In this document: in pieces, positions 34,450 through 47,621 of the stretch | Position numbering within the stretch: position 1 is the first letter of the stretch | Layout of the letters: each line of letters begins with the position of its first letter | Origin: Blakeslea trispora | Taxonomy: Eukaryota > Mucoromycota > Mucoromycetes > Mucorales > Choanephoraceae | Length of the DNA stretch: 64,000 nt | Direction of reading: 5' to 3' | Assembly (NCBI GenBank): GCA_025331445.1 | Contig: JAIWNE010000026.1 | Location: 248,001 to 312,000 of the forward strand | The notes under the pieces: model-generated | The model's input: the letters and a program-made list of their open reading frames with translations, nothing else | Databases searched by the model: none | What the model was told of the DNA's origin: nothing | Position numbers and translations under genes: made by a program

Positions 34450-36213
34450 GGAGATTTCTTTTTTATCAAGAAGAGGCGTGAACATTTAATACGTTTCTTG
34501 GCAAACGCCATTTTTTTTAAAAAAAAAAAAAGACATTTCAGTTTTACTAAAAATTCAAGACCGTGAATAGCCTGAAAAAAAAAAAAAAAAAAGAAAGGAA
34601 AACTTCACTTTATTTATGTAACCACTGTTAATTACAATGCTTTATTTGTCTGAATTTTCCTTGTTAACAAGAAACATTCTGTTTTCCATAAACTTTGCTG
34701 CGTAAGACCTAAGAAAGCTTGGTCTGGATAACTTGGGCTTTGGGTAGCGCAAATATGATCAAATCAAACTAAACCCTCTCAAGTTCTACAGGTCCGATTC
34801 AATAGTTCTTTCTGAGAAACACATTGTGCGCACTTGCCACTTTACTTTTTTTTTTTCTTCTTTTCTTTTTTTTTTTTTTTTATTTCATATGCAACTCTAC
34901 CTTGTCTTTTTCATCACTAGAAAAAAAAAGAAATGCTATAGCTACAAGGGAAAAAAATCGATAGTCCGATTATTGCGACTTGAGCCTAAATGTATATATA
35001 AAAAAAAATTTAGTCCTCAAATTTACCGGGGGCAAAAGTGTCTGTGTAATTCGGTTGATGTGGTACATTGTGTTCATAGTAAAATATTTGTAGCTTGCAC
35101 TCAGCTTGTTCCCCGCTACCCTAAAAATAGACGATGGACGATCCCAAACTGACAAGAGGAAAAAAGTGTACCATAAATCTTGTAAAGGGAGCACAATCTA
35201 AGCAATGGCACATGTTTGTCATATACAAAAAAGAAGATTGAGTCCGCTATTTTATTGATTGTAAAGATTTTAGTGCTATGATTTTGAGTTTAGTGATATA
35301 CAATAGCGTGTATCATGTCGTGAGCAAATAAGACTGTGCATTCATCTAAAACGAAATGATCTACAGTACACGCTTTTTTTTTATTTTGTCATGTTTCCGG
35401 ATACTTTCACCTTGGTTACAGAACTTGTAATCTATCCCGAAATCAGAGTAAATCTTTGCCCTTTCTTTCTTTCAATTGGTTAAAGCACATTAAAAAAAAA
35501 TACAGAAAATGGGCTAGTCTTTTTAACAGTTTTACCTTGAAACAAGAGATTGTTTCTTTTTTTTTTTTTTTTGCTAGAATTTGTTCTAATGCCATTTTAA
35601 ATGAATCTTAGGGAGAATGAAAGAAAACTAGCATAATCAATCATGATTCAATCGGCGACATAAGTGCCTGTCCTTTTTTTTTTTATTCATTCAGCCTTAT
35701 TTTCGGTCCTTGTAATTGATTTCGTAACTGTATTTATAGATTCAACTTACCTTAAAGAGAAAATGAAACAGAAAAAAAAAAGGTTTTTTAAAGAAAATAG
35801 AGGGGTCAAATAAAACAAAAGGTGTTGTGTATATTTTGTGTCTTGCAAACAAAATGAAGGAGAGAAGAATAAGCGAAAGAAAAAGTAATGGCTCCCTGGA
35901 AGCGTGATAGCCCTATATTTGGAATTCTCGCTAGTAAAATGATGTACAACTTGTTTAAAGAGAGAAAAAAAAAAAAAAACGCATGTCAGGTCCAGATCAA
36001 TTTTGATTCAGTGTAACATAGTAACCTATACAGGTTATTTTGACCATATCTATTCGATGAATAAACCTAATAAAGTGCTTTTAAATTCGAATGAACACTG
36101 CAATAAATAGCCCAAAATAAGAAAAACATCATTTCGTTTAGAACTCCATTTATTTTTTTACCATTGGACTTCTTTATAGAAATGAATCTAAATTTTCTTA
36201 ATCCGATAACGTC
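34303..36213. other. gene-poor region with long poly-T
   Basis: About 1.9 kb; contains 34 consecutive T at 34413-34446, the longest homopolymer in the window, plus several 15-20-nt A/T runs. No gene seen. The right end is the chitin deacetylase promoter. Confidence 0.35.
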
Positions 36214-36220
36214 TATAAAT
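36214..36220 (+). promoter_or_regulatory. TATA box of chitin deacetylase gene
   Basis: TATAAAT 139 bp before the ATG at 36359, followed by a long CT-rich stretch (36240-36330) and an A-rich leader ending AAACAAAA|ATG. The layout is typical of a strongly expressed fungal gene. Confidence 0.5.
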
Positions 36221-36358
36221 ACGTTGTCCATTTGCTCAATTCCTTTTTTTTTTTCTCATCTTTTTTCCCTTTAATCTTTTCGACACTCTTTCCTCTCTTT
36301 CTCCAATCACTCTCATTTAATCTTTTTTCTTAGAATTTTAGAACAGTAAAAAACAAAA

Positions 36359-37606
36359 ATGGTTTGGAAAATTGCCCTCGTTTCAGCTGCTGCCTTAGCC
36401 AGTGTCAATGCCGTCACCACCAACTACACTAGTACAACTGACCCCACCAAAATCACCATCCCTCAGATTCCTCAAACTACTTCTCACGACCCTGCTCAAC
36501 AATGTACTTACTACAACTCTCCCTACAGTATTGCCCCTACTGAATGGCCCTCTACTTGGACCATTGCTACCTCCAACGGTATGAACACCTCTACTGAATT
36601 CCAAGCTTTGTACAAGTCTATCGACTGGTCCAAGGCCCCTAACATTGCTGTCAGAAAGCTCAGCGCTACCACTGGTGGCCTCGACATGACCGGTTATGAT
36701 TCTGCCTCTGACCCTGACTGTTGGTGGTCTGTCTCTCAATGTAAGACTCCCAAGCTTGCCAATGTCAACGCTGATCTTTACACTTGTCCTGAGCCTGATG
36801 TCTGGGGTTTGACTTTCGATGATGGTCCCAACTGTTCTCACAATGCTTTCTATGACTATTTGGAAGACCAAAAGCTGAAGGCCTCTATGTTCTACATTGG
36901 TTCCAACGTTGTTAACTGGCCCTACGGTGCTCTCCGTGGTGTTAAGGATGGTCACCACATCGCTGGTCACACCTGGTCTCACCAATTGATGACTACCTTG
37001 ACTAACGAAGAAGTCCTTGCTGAACTCTACTACACCCAAAAGGCCATCAAGCATGTTACTGGTTTGACTCCCAAGTACTGGCGTCCTGCTCAAGGTGATT
37101 TGGATGATCGTGTCCGTTGGATTGCCACTCAACTTGATTTAACTGCTATTATCTGGAACTTGGATACTGATGATTGGGCTGCTGGTACTGTTGCTGGCGT
37201 CACCAAGGAAACTGTCAACCAACACTATGAAGACTTTATCCAAATGGGTGCTAACGGTACTTTCTCTCAATCTGGTAACATTGTCTTGTCTCACGAAATT
37301 AACAACATGACCATGGACTTCTTCATGAAGCACTATCCTCAAATCAAGAAGTCTTACAAGCACGTTTTGGATGTTGCCACCTGTATGAACATTACCAACC
37401 CTTACGTTGAATCCACTGTCACTTTCCCTACTTTCGAACAAGCTGTCGGTGGTTCCTCTGATAAGTCCTCTGCTAAGGCCTCTGCCTCTGGTTCTGTTAC
37501 TGCTAATGCTTCTAAGGCTGCTGCTACCAGCGCTGCTAGCCCCGCCCAAATCCTTAACGGTCCTCTCTTCATTGCTGCCCTCTTTGGTCTTTTCGTTCTT
37601 GCCTAA
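36359..37606 (+). CDS. chitin deacetylase, GPI-anchored type
   Basis: Polysaccharide deacetylase (carbohydrate esterase family 4) that converts nascent chitin to chitosan at the wall, a hallmark of zygomycete walls. Intronless, 415 residues. Signal peptide MVWKIALVSAAALASVNA. NodB domain motifs: WGLTFDDGPNCSH (metal and catalytic Asp), AGHTWSHQLM (metal-binding His pair), YWRPAQGDLDDRVR, IIWNLDTDDW, and IVLSHEINN (catalytic His). Motif 3 reads RPAQGD where many relatives have RPPYGD or RPPFGD. A Ser/Ala-rich tail and a final hydrophobic segment (GPLFIAALFGLFVLA) fit a GPI signal. Several NxS/T sites are present. Codon use is biased to C-ending codons, unlike its AT-rich surroundings, suggesting high expression. 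Confidence 0.95.
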   Translation: MVWKIALVSAAALASVNAVTTNYTSTTDPTKITIPQIPQTTSHDPAQQCTYYNSPYSIAPTEWPSTWTIATSNGMNTSTEFQALYKSIDWSKAPNIAVRKLSATTGGLDMTGYDSASDPDCWWSVSQCKTPKLANVNADLYTCPEPDVWGLTFDDGPNCSHNAFYDYLEDQKLKASMFYIGSNVVNWPYGALRGVKDGHHIAGHTWSHQLMTTLTNEEVLAELYYTQKAIKHVTGLTPKYWRPAQGDLDDRVRWIATQLDLTAIIWNLDTDDWAAGTVAGVTKETVNQHYEDFIQMGANGTFSQSGNIVLSHEINNMTMDFFMKHYPQIKKSYKHVLDVATCMNITNPYVESTVTFPTFEQAVGGSSDKSSAKASASGSVTANASKAAATSAASPAQILNGPLFIAALFGLFVLA

Positions 37607-40600
37607 TCAGATTTATGTATTAAATATATCTTCTATATTTTACCTTTTTTTTAAAAACGTTGTATAAATGAGAAAAAGTAAAATGATATCCTATCTCACA
37701 CACTTGTATACCTTTTGTATTTCTTTTTCTTTAAAGCTTGATGCAATCTATAAAAAAAAATAACTTACTTGCTGTGCGAATTATTAATTATTTGGAAATT
37801 TGTGTAATTCAGATGTTGTACTCCATTAATAATTTCTTTGTTATGTTACAATTAGCCTTATAAGTAAGAGGTTTAAATACGAGAAACAAATTTTATCCTC
37901 TCAAGGCAAAAAAAAAACGACAGTTCAATCTAATGTCTATTTGATAGATTGACTTTTGAGTCAATTACATAGGAGAGAGGCAGTTAGGTTAAAATTCTTC
38001 TTTGTGTATCAAGGTTTTAATTTCTATTTAGACAACAATCATCCACTGGATTAGTTCCTGACGAATCAAATAAACAAAAGACAGTTTGCAGGAAAATCGA
38101 CTAAGGTAAATGTTCATAATGCAGTGGCTCTAAACTCACTGGATTTCCAAAGATTTCGCCTAATTCTTTGTGCTCTTTTGGGCATTTATTCAAGGCAAGA
38201 TTTCCCAAAAATAACAAAATTAATTGAAATTGGTTATCATTAACCTTGATAGTAATTTTCCAGCGCAAACAATAACATAAACGTTTTATGTGGTAGCAAT
38301 TGTCTAGTATATGCTGAATACTTGGGCGCTTCTTGATGTAAAGTTGTTTAGCTGGCATATTCTACCAATATATACAGAAGATGTGTATTAGAAGGTATGA
38401 GTTGATAGGCTTTTGAGACCTACAGATGATCAATTTGCTATGGTTAGTGCGTGTTTCTATAGCATCTTATTTTATTGGTTGGATTTATTTGATTTTCTTA
38501 TTGTTCATTCAGTTACTTTAACACATCTGTGGAACCAAAGCTCTTAGCATTTACTCGCTCTATAGTTTACAAAACAAGCCTTTCCATTCTTTTGACGATC
38601 GATTACTCGCGGACTCAATTGTAAAGAGTTACGCTTATCAACCCTTGTTGCTATCACTGTCAAGTATTTTCTAAAGATTCTCTTTTCAAAATGAAATGAT
38701 CAACAAGCACTAGACAGTAACGTTGTGCTTGAGTTTGATTTCGCAATATGCGTCATATCTGATATAATCAAAGATGTTGTTTCAATTGCTTGGCTAAAGC
38801 ATACAAAGGAAATTTTTATCGCTGCGACCCTAACAATGACACTGACATGTCACTTTACCTTGTCTCAAAAAATATACTTGGTGTCCATATTACTAATGTA
38901 GTACCAAAACAAAACTACAACGATAGCCATACTATTGAGTAAAGAACATTTGAGGATTCGTAAATCTCAAAAAAAAAAAAAAAAAAGCTATAGAAAAGTT
39001 AGTCTTTTAAAGAGCCTGCCAATTGCAGTGTTTCGATAAACTAAATTCTCGAACGATATGATCTCAAACAACAAACTTCTATGGACGCTAAAAAAAAAGA
39101 AATTATATATCCCATCAATATAACTGCAGAGGAGTCATTTAGAAGAGAATCGTTTTAATAAAGAGGTGCAACATAAAAGTTGCTGTATAAGGATCAAGCA
39201 CTTTCAGCACTTTTTATTTTCGAATTTGCTTTAATCTCTGATTTCTTGTTTGACGTACTATACGAGTCTCGGAGGTACCAATCAATCTTGAGAGGTTTTT
39301 TACCAGGAGTTTTCTTTACTCAACAGGATTTCAAATCTGAAGACATCATTAGCCAAAATATGGAAAATAACTGCCCCCCCCCCATATCTCACAGCTTTTG
39401 GCTTATCGAGGTTTGATGCTCAAGAATGTTGGAATTTTTAAGCTTGCAGGTATGCTAAGGATATAGAAAAGGCTTCCTGTTATGGTATTTGCAAGCAATG
39501 TCTTAGCCTGTGGTGATCAATACAGCAGCAGACTATTGTTTGTGAATGAAAGCGTTTATAACGATTATCAATGCCAAGTTTAGAAAGAGAAGTATGAATC
39601 CTTTCTGAGCCGTATTATCTATGTCAAGCAAAGTGATAAGAGGCACTGTCAACGACGAGCGATTGTTTTTTTAAAGATTTGATCATTCAATCTGCAATGG
39701 TTTTAGACGCGACATAATTGGATGGTATTGTTTTTTTCTTACCTGTTGTAGCTTGTCATTAAAATAGCTGCGATACTATATCTTTGAGAACAGGCATTCT
39801 TTCAGACATTTCGCTTTTATGTAACACTTGGTTTCAAAGTAGAAGAGCGAGAAATTTCATGCACCCATAGACATGAAGCAGCATATAACTAACACGGAGG
39901 CTACATGTCTAAACAGATCAAATCATTTTCTCCTTTTTAGATCATGTCTGCAGTTTAACATAACTTGAACTAAAAGCCAGCTTTTGAGTCAGTGCATACA
40001 ACTTGTACTCTATAGTATATGGGCAATATCAACTTTTTTTTTTTGTATCTAAAGACTATTCCAGTAGATCTTGTTTCATTAAAGATAAAGATCCTTTCAA
40101 ATGTTCTTGTCATATGCGAAAGAGAAAAGACCAAGTCAAGATTATCTTTATAAAGCAGGTATCCAAGTGTTTACAGTCTGTTCAATATCAGCCATCTTGT
40201 TTGTCGTACAAGAAAGCATTCAACCACTTTATTTGGTATCCATTTTGGAGGTGGACATTTATTTCTATTTGTGATAGTCATCTAGGTGAGCTAGTTATAC
40301 GAACGTTTGCTGTTTCCATGCCATTTGTCTCACGTGTAGTCATGGCAAATGTTGGCTATATGTGGGTGATATTGCATCAAGAAAAGAAGAAGAAACACCT
40401 GTTTTTTTTTCTTGTTAGCAAGCGGTAGGCTAATTTTGGAGAAAATCAGGTACACGATCAAACTTTAAAAACAACGATTCTTTTTTTTTTTCTCATCTTC
40501 AACCTATATAAACTTGAAAATGACTATAAGAAAAAAGATGAGGCTTGATTACTGTGATATAGGCTTAGATAAAGAAAAAAAATGGAATCAAAGAAGGGCT

Positions 40601-41163
40601 TTATGATGAATGACCAGTGAGCTTGGTTATCATAGTATTGCATATACTTGGCTGATGATCAATTTCAAGTATAGAGAAGTTGGACCGGCAAATAAATGAT
40701 ACCATTTCTCTATTGTTGTTTTCTATCATCTAAGCTATAGGTTGCTGTCTCCGATTCTAGTGTTATTTGAGACATTGTTAACTTTCCCTTTTTCCGATCT
40801 TTGTTCTTTTGATAGTGTAATTTAATTTAATTTTTTCTCAGGCAAAATTATATCAGAGTTTCCTTTTTTGAGTGCTGGTTTAAAAATAAAATACCCAATC
40901 AGTGTGCACTTTGCTAAAAACAATGGCTGCTAGTTATGGAAATTGAAACGACGTCAATGGTTATCATCGGCCAGAACACCACACTTGTCATGGCATACAA
41001 AAAAAAAAAAAAATTAAACCAATCAAAGTTAAAAATAATCATGATCTGTTGTACACACGCATTAAAGGGCATTTATTGAATCATGTATAAAAAGTGCAAC
41101 TTCATCTTTTTTTTTTTTTACTTTTTCTTCTTCTTTTACTCTATTCCTTCTTTCTTTCAAAAT
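37607..41163. other. 3.5-kb region, mostly without genes
   Basis: Apart from the ORF listed at 38101-38358, nothing clear. A 57-codon ORF at 40101-40274 (+), starting MFLSYAKEKRPSQDYLYKAG, looks somewhat protein-like. The overlapping 141-codon ORF at 40003-40428 shows no domain. A C run lies at 39374-39382. Confidence 0.3.
38101..38358 (-). CDS. 85-residue ORF, unknown
   Basis: Single open frame from ATG 38358 to TAG 38101. It is basic at the start (MPAKQLYIKKRPSIQHIL), then YCLRWKITIKVNDNQFQLIL, then NKCPKEHKELGEIFGNPVSL. Composition is protein-like, but no family, signal peptide or neighbour gives a clue. It could be a small gene, a last exon, or a relic. Confidence 0.3.
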   Translation of the reverse strand: MPAKQLYIKKRPSIQHILDNCYHIKRLCYCLRWKITIKVNDNQFQLILLFLGNLALNKCPKEHKELGEIFGNPVSLEPLHYEHLP

Positions 41164-41547
41164 ATGTCTTATACCTCCAAATTTACAGAACGATTTGATA
41201 TTGACACATCAGACGTTTTCTTTCGAGAACTCTCAGGTTCGCCACCATCCCCACGAAGCAAGTCAATGATCTATTCTTCTGCCTACCTGAATACATCCAA
41301 TGATTCTAACCTAAGTGATCAAATACCAACAAGGCCACTGTCAGTACCCAATCTTGCCAATTCTGTACAACCCATTGCCATTCCAAAGAAATCCAAGAGC
41401 GTCATGATAGACGAAATAGACCTCAGCCCATCCTCTGCCAAACCCCATGATGCCATAGCCAATAAGTTCAAGCAACTCATCAGTAGTTTATCAAAGAAAA
41501 AGCATCCTACATCTTCTGTGAAATCAACCATCTCAACCAAATTCTGA
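41164..41547 (+). CDS. 127-residue disordered Ser/Pro-rich protein, unknown
   Basis: Intronless ORF from MSYTSKFTERFDIDTSDVFF to STISTKF. A 5' CT-rich tract and a clean ATG (AAAAT|ATG) support it. Low complexity with SPPSPRSKS and a basic C-terminal half (FKQLISSLSKKKHP). PRSKS and KKSKS could be phosphorylated by basophilic kinases. A longer upstream start would add a poly-Phe leader and is unlikely. No domain recognised. It converges on the mitochondrial Hsp70 gene, 328 bp away; a (GT)n run (41591-41606) lies in its 3' region. Confidence 0.55.
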   Translation: MSYTSKFTERFDIDTSDVFFRELSGSPPSPRSKSMIYSSAYLNTSNDSNLSDQIPTRPLSVPNLANSVQPIAIPKKSKSVMIDEIDLSPSSAKPHDAIANKFKQLISSLSKKKHPTSSVKSTISTKF

Positions 41548-41875
41548 TAGATTCCCCCCACTTGTATATTTTTTTCTAGATTTAGCCCTATGTGTGTGTG
41601 TGTGTGTATAGTTTTATTGTTTAATTGTTTATAAATACCCTTTCTTCTATTATGAAATTGTGTTTCCATAATTTAAAAATAGAATTAAAACCTTGATTTG
41701 TTGCTATGATTTATAATGCATACCGCATAAAGTTATTATTTATTTTAAAGTGTCTACAAAGTTGTATAGAAATAATCTACAAGAGGGTGAAAAGGAAAAT
41801 ATGTAAAAAGAAAAAGAGTTGAGGAGGGTGGAATATTTAAACAGAAATGTTATGCGTTAATGAAATGAAAGTTTC

Positions 41876-44178
<2,303 letters not shown>

Positions 44179-44240
44179 TTTTGATTGTAAAGAAAATGTT
44201 CAAGAAAAAAAAAGAATAGAATAGAAAATGAAGCGAAACC

Positions 44241-44248
44241 CTTTTATA
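44241..44248 (-). promoter_or_regulatory. TATA box of mitochondrial Hsp70 gene
   Basis: TATAAAAG on the minus strand, 63-70 bp before the start codon. No canonical heat-shock element (alternating GAA/TTC at 5-bp steps) was found in the next 250 bp; only a loose AGAAACGTTTAAAATTCC at about 44420. Confidence 0.45.
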
Positions 44249-45003
44249 ATGCCAGGTACCTTACAAAAAAATCTTTGCCGGGGTTGACTTTAGAAACGGG
44301 TCTAATATTTTTTTTTTGTATCCAAAAAAATGCGATGGTTACTCAGTCGTAGCCAATCTGGTTGGTTGAAATCCAAAAAATAATGCTAGAAAATGCCATT
44401 AGATTCTAACTCGGTGTCGGAATTTTAAACGTTTCTGAGACTATTGTCAAAAAATGAAAAGTACAATGGGTTTGTCTGTTTTCCTTTGAAATAATTAGGA
44501 AAACCAATGCAAGTATATGCTACTTCATCTGTTTTACTAAAGCAATGGGCTCTCTTATTCTGCTTGCATGGATAGAATTGGACGATGAAGCGCGACACTG
44601 GATTTTGTGCATGTAATTGGTGTTACGAGCAACCAGGCTGCCGAATTGAATTGTATATCAGTGATATTTATCAAGGTCTTTGATACATTAGAATTCACAC
44701 AAGTCAAACTGTCGAAGCATGCGTAATATTTGTGTAATTGATGGGATAGATATTTGAGGCATTCAAACAGCAATTAAAGAGGATGGCTTGATGGCTTTTT
44801 TTGGTTTCGGATACTCAGTAATAGAGAGATAGTCTATTGCTTATAGTCTTGTAGTTTATCCAATAGGTCTTATGTCTAATTATACCATGTAAACCCTGAT
44901 TATGAACAACAAAGCTATTTTAATTGCTCGTGTGCGTTTCTTTAAAATTCCTTTTTGATTGATTGATTGATTGAAATTATACACTGATACTGCGTAGTAC
45001 ATT
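44249..45003. other. intergenic
   Basis: About 750 bp, AT-rich, with a (TTGA)n-type run at 44956-44974. A 72-codon minus ORF (44555-44773) shows no domain. Confidence 0.3.
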
Positions 45004-45470
45004 ATGAAGGATTCTGATATTAGCAATATATCGTTTGGGGACAGTCGTCGATGGATTTTGTGCTTAATCAAACAAGACGTTTCAATTCAAACACACAAGA
45101 GAATTGAGCGATGTTATCAACCAACTGAAAGAATGCCATCCACAATCCAATTGATGAATTTATTGGCTTTAGTTAGCTTATGTACTCATGATGAAAAACA
45201 AAGAGATCCCGAGAGAGTCGATGAACCAAGGCTGCTGATAGTGTTTTTGTTCCTGAAGAGTATGTTCATTCTGTTCAGAGAGAAAAATCAAGATTGTCTC
45301 ATGCTAATAGTGTATTCCTAGCATGACCATCCTGTACTACCTCAAAACACAATACAGTGTATCGATCAGCGATCACCCATTCTTTCTATGCAGAGAGCGT
45401 ACTTTCAAAACAAAGAGAGAGGGGAAATACACATGTATTCCATTTGCAGTTTGAGATTGCTTAAAATGAA
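45004..45470 (+). pseudogene. possible two-frame coding remnant
   Basis: Frame 1 (45004 on) carries QPTERMPSTIQLMNLLALVS then DEKQRDPERVDEP. At about 45227 a shift of one base leads to a second protein-like stretch, KAADSVFVPEEYVHSVQREK then SRLSHANSVFLA, then TGA. No splice sites separate them. No family recognised. Protein-like charge patterns on both sides of a shift suggest a frameshifted relic, but chance cannot be excluded. Confidence 0.25.
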
Positions 45471-45556
45471 GACAGCAGACATAACAAAACAGACGGATAT
45501 TATATTAAAACACAATGAACAAGAAAAAAATAAACAAAAAAAAAGGAAAAGCAGCA

Positions 45557-46613
45557 TTAAATATTGGCAGAAGCAAGCAAATCAGCAAAGCGAGTGACCA
45601 TACGTTGCATATCACCAGATCGTTTGGCACTTGTTTCCAAGACTTCAGCATGATTAGCAAAAGTCTTTTCAGTGTCTTCTTCGGTATCTTCTTCGGTAGA
45701 CAGACCCATCTCTCTCAAAACTTCCAACTTTGCATCCTTGCCTCGAGCTGTGATGACTGCATTCGTAACCAAACTGATACCCAATACCTTCACACCAGCA
45801 TGACGAGCAACCACAGTTTCAGGGATAGTGGACATGCCTACAACATCGGCACCAATCGAAGCCAAGTAACGAGCTTCTACACGAGTTTCAAAACTAGGAC
45901 CAGATACCATACAGTATACACCTTCACGAATATCATCTTGAGCAATGCCAACCTCAAAGGCGGCCTTGAAGGCAATCTTACGGAGAGCGTATGTGTATGC
46001 GTCAGAGACGGCAGGGAAACGAGGGCCGAAGGATTCAAGATTGGGTCCCATCAGAGGATGATTACCTACCATACCAGGAAGAGAAAGATGGTCATTGATG
46101 ATCATCAAGTCACCCACCTTGTGTTGAGGTTGAAGACCACCACAGGCGTTAGTGACAACAAGATACTTGATACCCAAAAGGACCATGACACGGACAGGCA
46201 AAGTAACTTGTTGCATAGACCAGCCTTCATAGTAGTGAAAGCGACCAACCATGCAAACGGTAGGTGTACGAGCTTCACCTAAGTGACCGAAAACAAGCTT
46301 ACCAGCATGACCAGCCACTTTTTTTTTAAAAAGCAATAAACGTTAACCTTCTGCTCCTTTCTCTCATGCTTATACATAATGAGACTAAATCAAAGCATAA
46401 CAGATCAACGCATGCCTTACCTGTACTAGAAACAAATCCAGGAATATCCTTGTATGAGAATTCGACCTTTGTCTTTTCATCCAAAGTGTCAACAAGACCA
46501 CCTAAACCTGAGCCACAAATAATACCAAGATCAATATTTTGGAATTCTTGAGGCAAGTTGGCGCGAAGATATTCAGCACTGGATGTGTAAGTTGCTTCAG
46601 TGATAGTAGCCAT
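45557..46613 (-). CDS. PNP1: purine nucleoside phosphorylase
   Basis: Cleaves inosine and guanosine with phosphate to the free base and ribose-1-phosphate (purine salvage). Exons 46613-46421 and 46317-45557 give 317 residues, the size of trimeric PNPs. Motifs: IICGSGLGGL (phosphate site), VAGHAGKLVFGHL, VCMVGRFHYYEGWSMQQVTL, VTNACGGLQP, the base-binding GVYCMVSGPSFETRVEARYL, VVGMSTIPE, and SLVTNAV as a pre-terminal strand. Glu in SGPSFET and Asn in LVTNA are the expected purine contacts. Near the end is a small acidic repeat, EEDTEEDTEKTF, in a loop where length varies in the family. The upstream neighbour is a kelch membrane protein on the same strand. Confidence 0.95.
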
Positions 46614-47621
46614 TGTAGTTCGTGTACGAAAAAAAAAAGGGAAAAAGGGGGAGGGAAAAAAAATATTTTTAAAAAAAAGAAAAAAAAATGCTTTAAATCA
46701 TTTTTTAAATGACAGCAATTTTGACAACCTTATCTAACAGCAGCCTTTCTTTTGACCGAGTTGAAGTAATGTACATATATAGACATACAGTAGTAGTAGT
46801 AGCTACTCATTATGGTAGTACATAACAGAGACAATAGGTTCGATAGTAAAGGGGAACATAAACTTGATGTCATCAAATTTTTTCCCTTCAAAAAATAGAG
46901 GCTATTTTCGCTTGCGTGTGTTCAACCTTGATATCAGGGCCAGCTTGACAGACCAATGAAAATGCACAAAGAGGATTTCTCACGGTATCTTTTATGCTGA
47001 TAAACAGTAATTCAGCAAGAGAGAGAAAACAACCAATAGGTACATCGTTTGTGGTGATTGCCTCGCTTGATATTTCTGATGTGTTGCTTTGATAAAAAGA
47101 AAGAAAAAGACAAGATTGATTTACATGATTCAAGACTTTTTTGCATTAAAAATGTATAGATAAAAAAGAGCTCCTAAGCTAATGATTCATCCTGGACTTC
47201 GGACCATATATAATAAGGCGAACAGCTTTTGTTTTGAGTGTCTTTGAAGATTGCCTTTCTTCTTTTATAACTTCACTTCAAAAGTTCAAATAAAGTGAAA
47301 AGAGAGAGAGAAAGTGTGCATGTATATATAAGAGGCAGAAAGGAGACTATTACTCTATGTTATCCTATTGCTAAGGGTTGATGAACTTTTGTTATTAGAA
47401 TTTTAAAGAGACCTATAAATCAGTCATTTAATGATCAAAATAAAGCTGATGGCCTATCAAATGACTTTTTATGCGCACTTTTACTAAGCCTTTTCTTTTT
47501 TTTTTTGTTCATTTGGTCATCTGCGTTATGCTTCACTATCAATTTAGCTTGTCAAGTCAATGCGTATGGTATCTAAATACAGGTCTTTATTTACAGAATG
47601 TATCGCAATCCTTTTATCGGA
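46614..47621. other. 1-kb intergenic region
   Basis: Promoter of the phosphorylase gene plus the 3' side of the kelch gene. A minus open frame (46888-47133) reads like protein (NTSEISSEAITTNDVPIGCF, then PLCAFSLVCQAGPDIKVEH) but has no ATG and no matched upstream exon. A (TAG)n run lies at 46789-46802. Confidence 0.3.

Noticed and set aside
36395..37132. 245-codon minus-strand ORF inside chitin deacetylase
   Set aside because: Shadow frame; low-complexity product.
40003..40428. 141-codon ORF
   Set aside because: No domain, starts in AT-rich sequence, and competes with another short frame; not enough to call.
45515..46282. 255-codon plus-strand ORF opposite purine nucleoside phosphorylase
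   Set aside because: Its protein shows no domain, and the other strand is a clearly conserved enzyme.
46888..47133. 81-codon minus-strand open frame
   Set aside because: No ATG and no matching upstream exon could be found, so it is only mentioned in the gap note.
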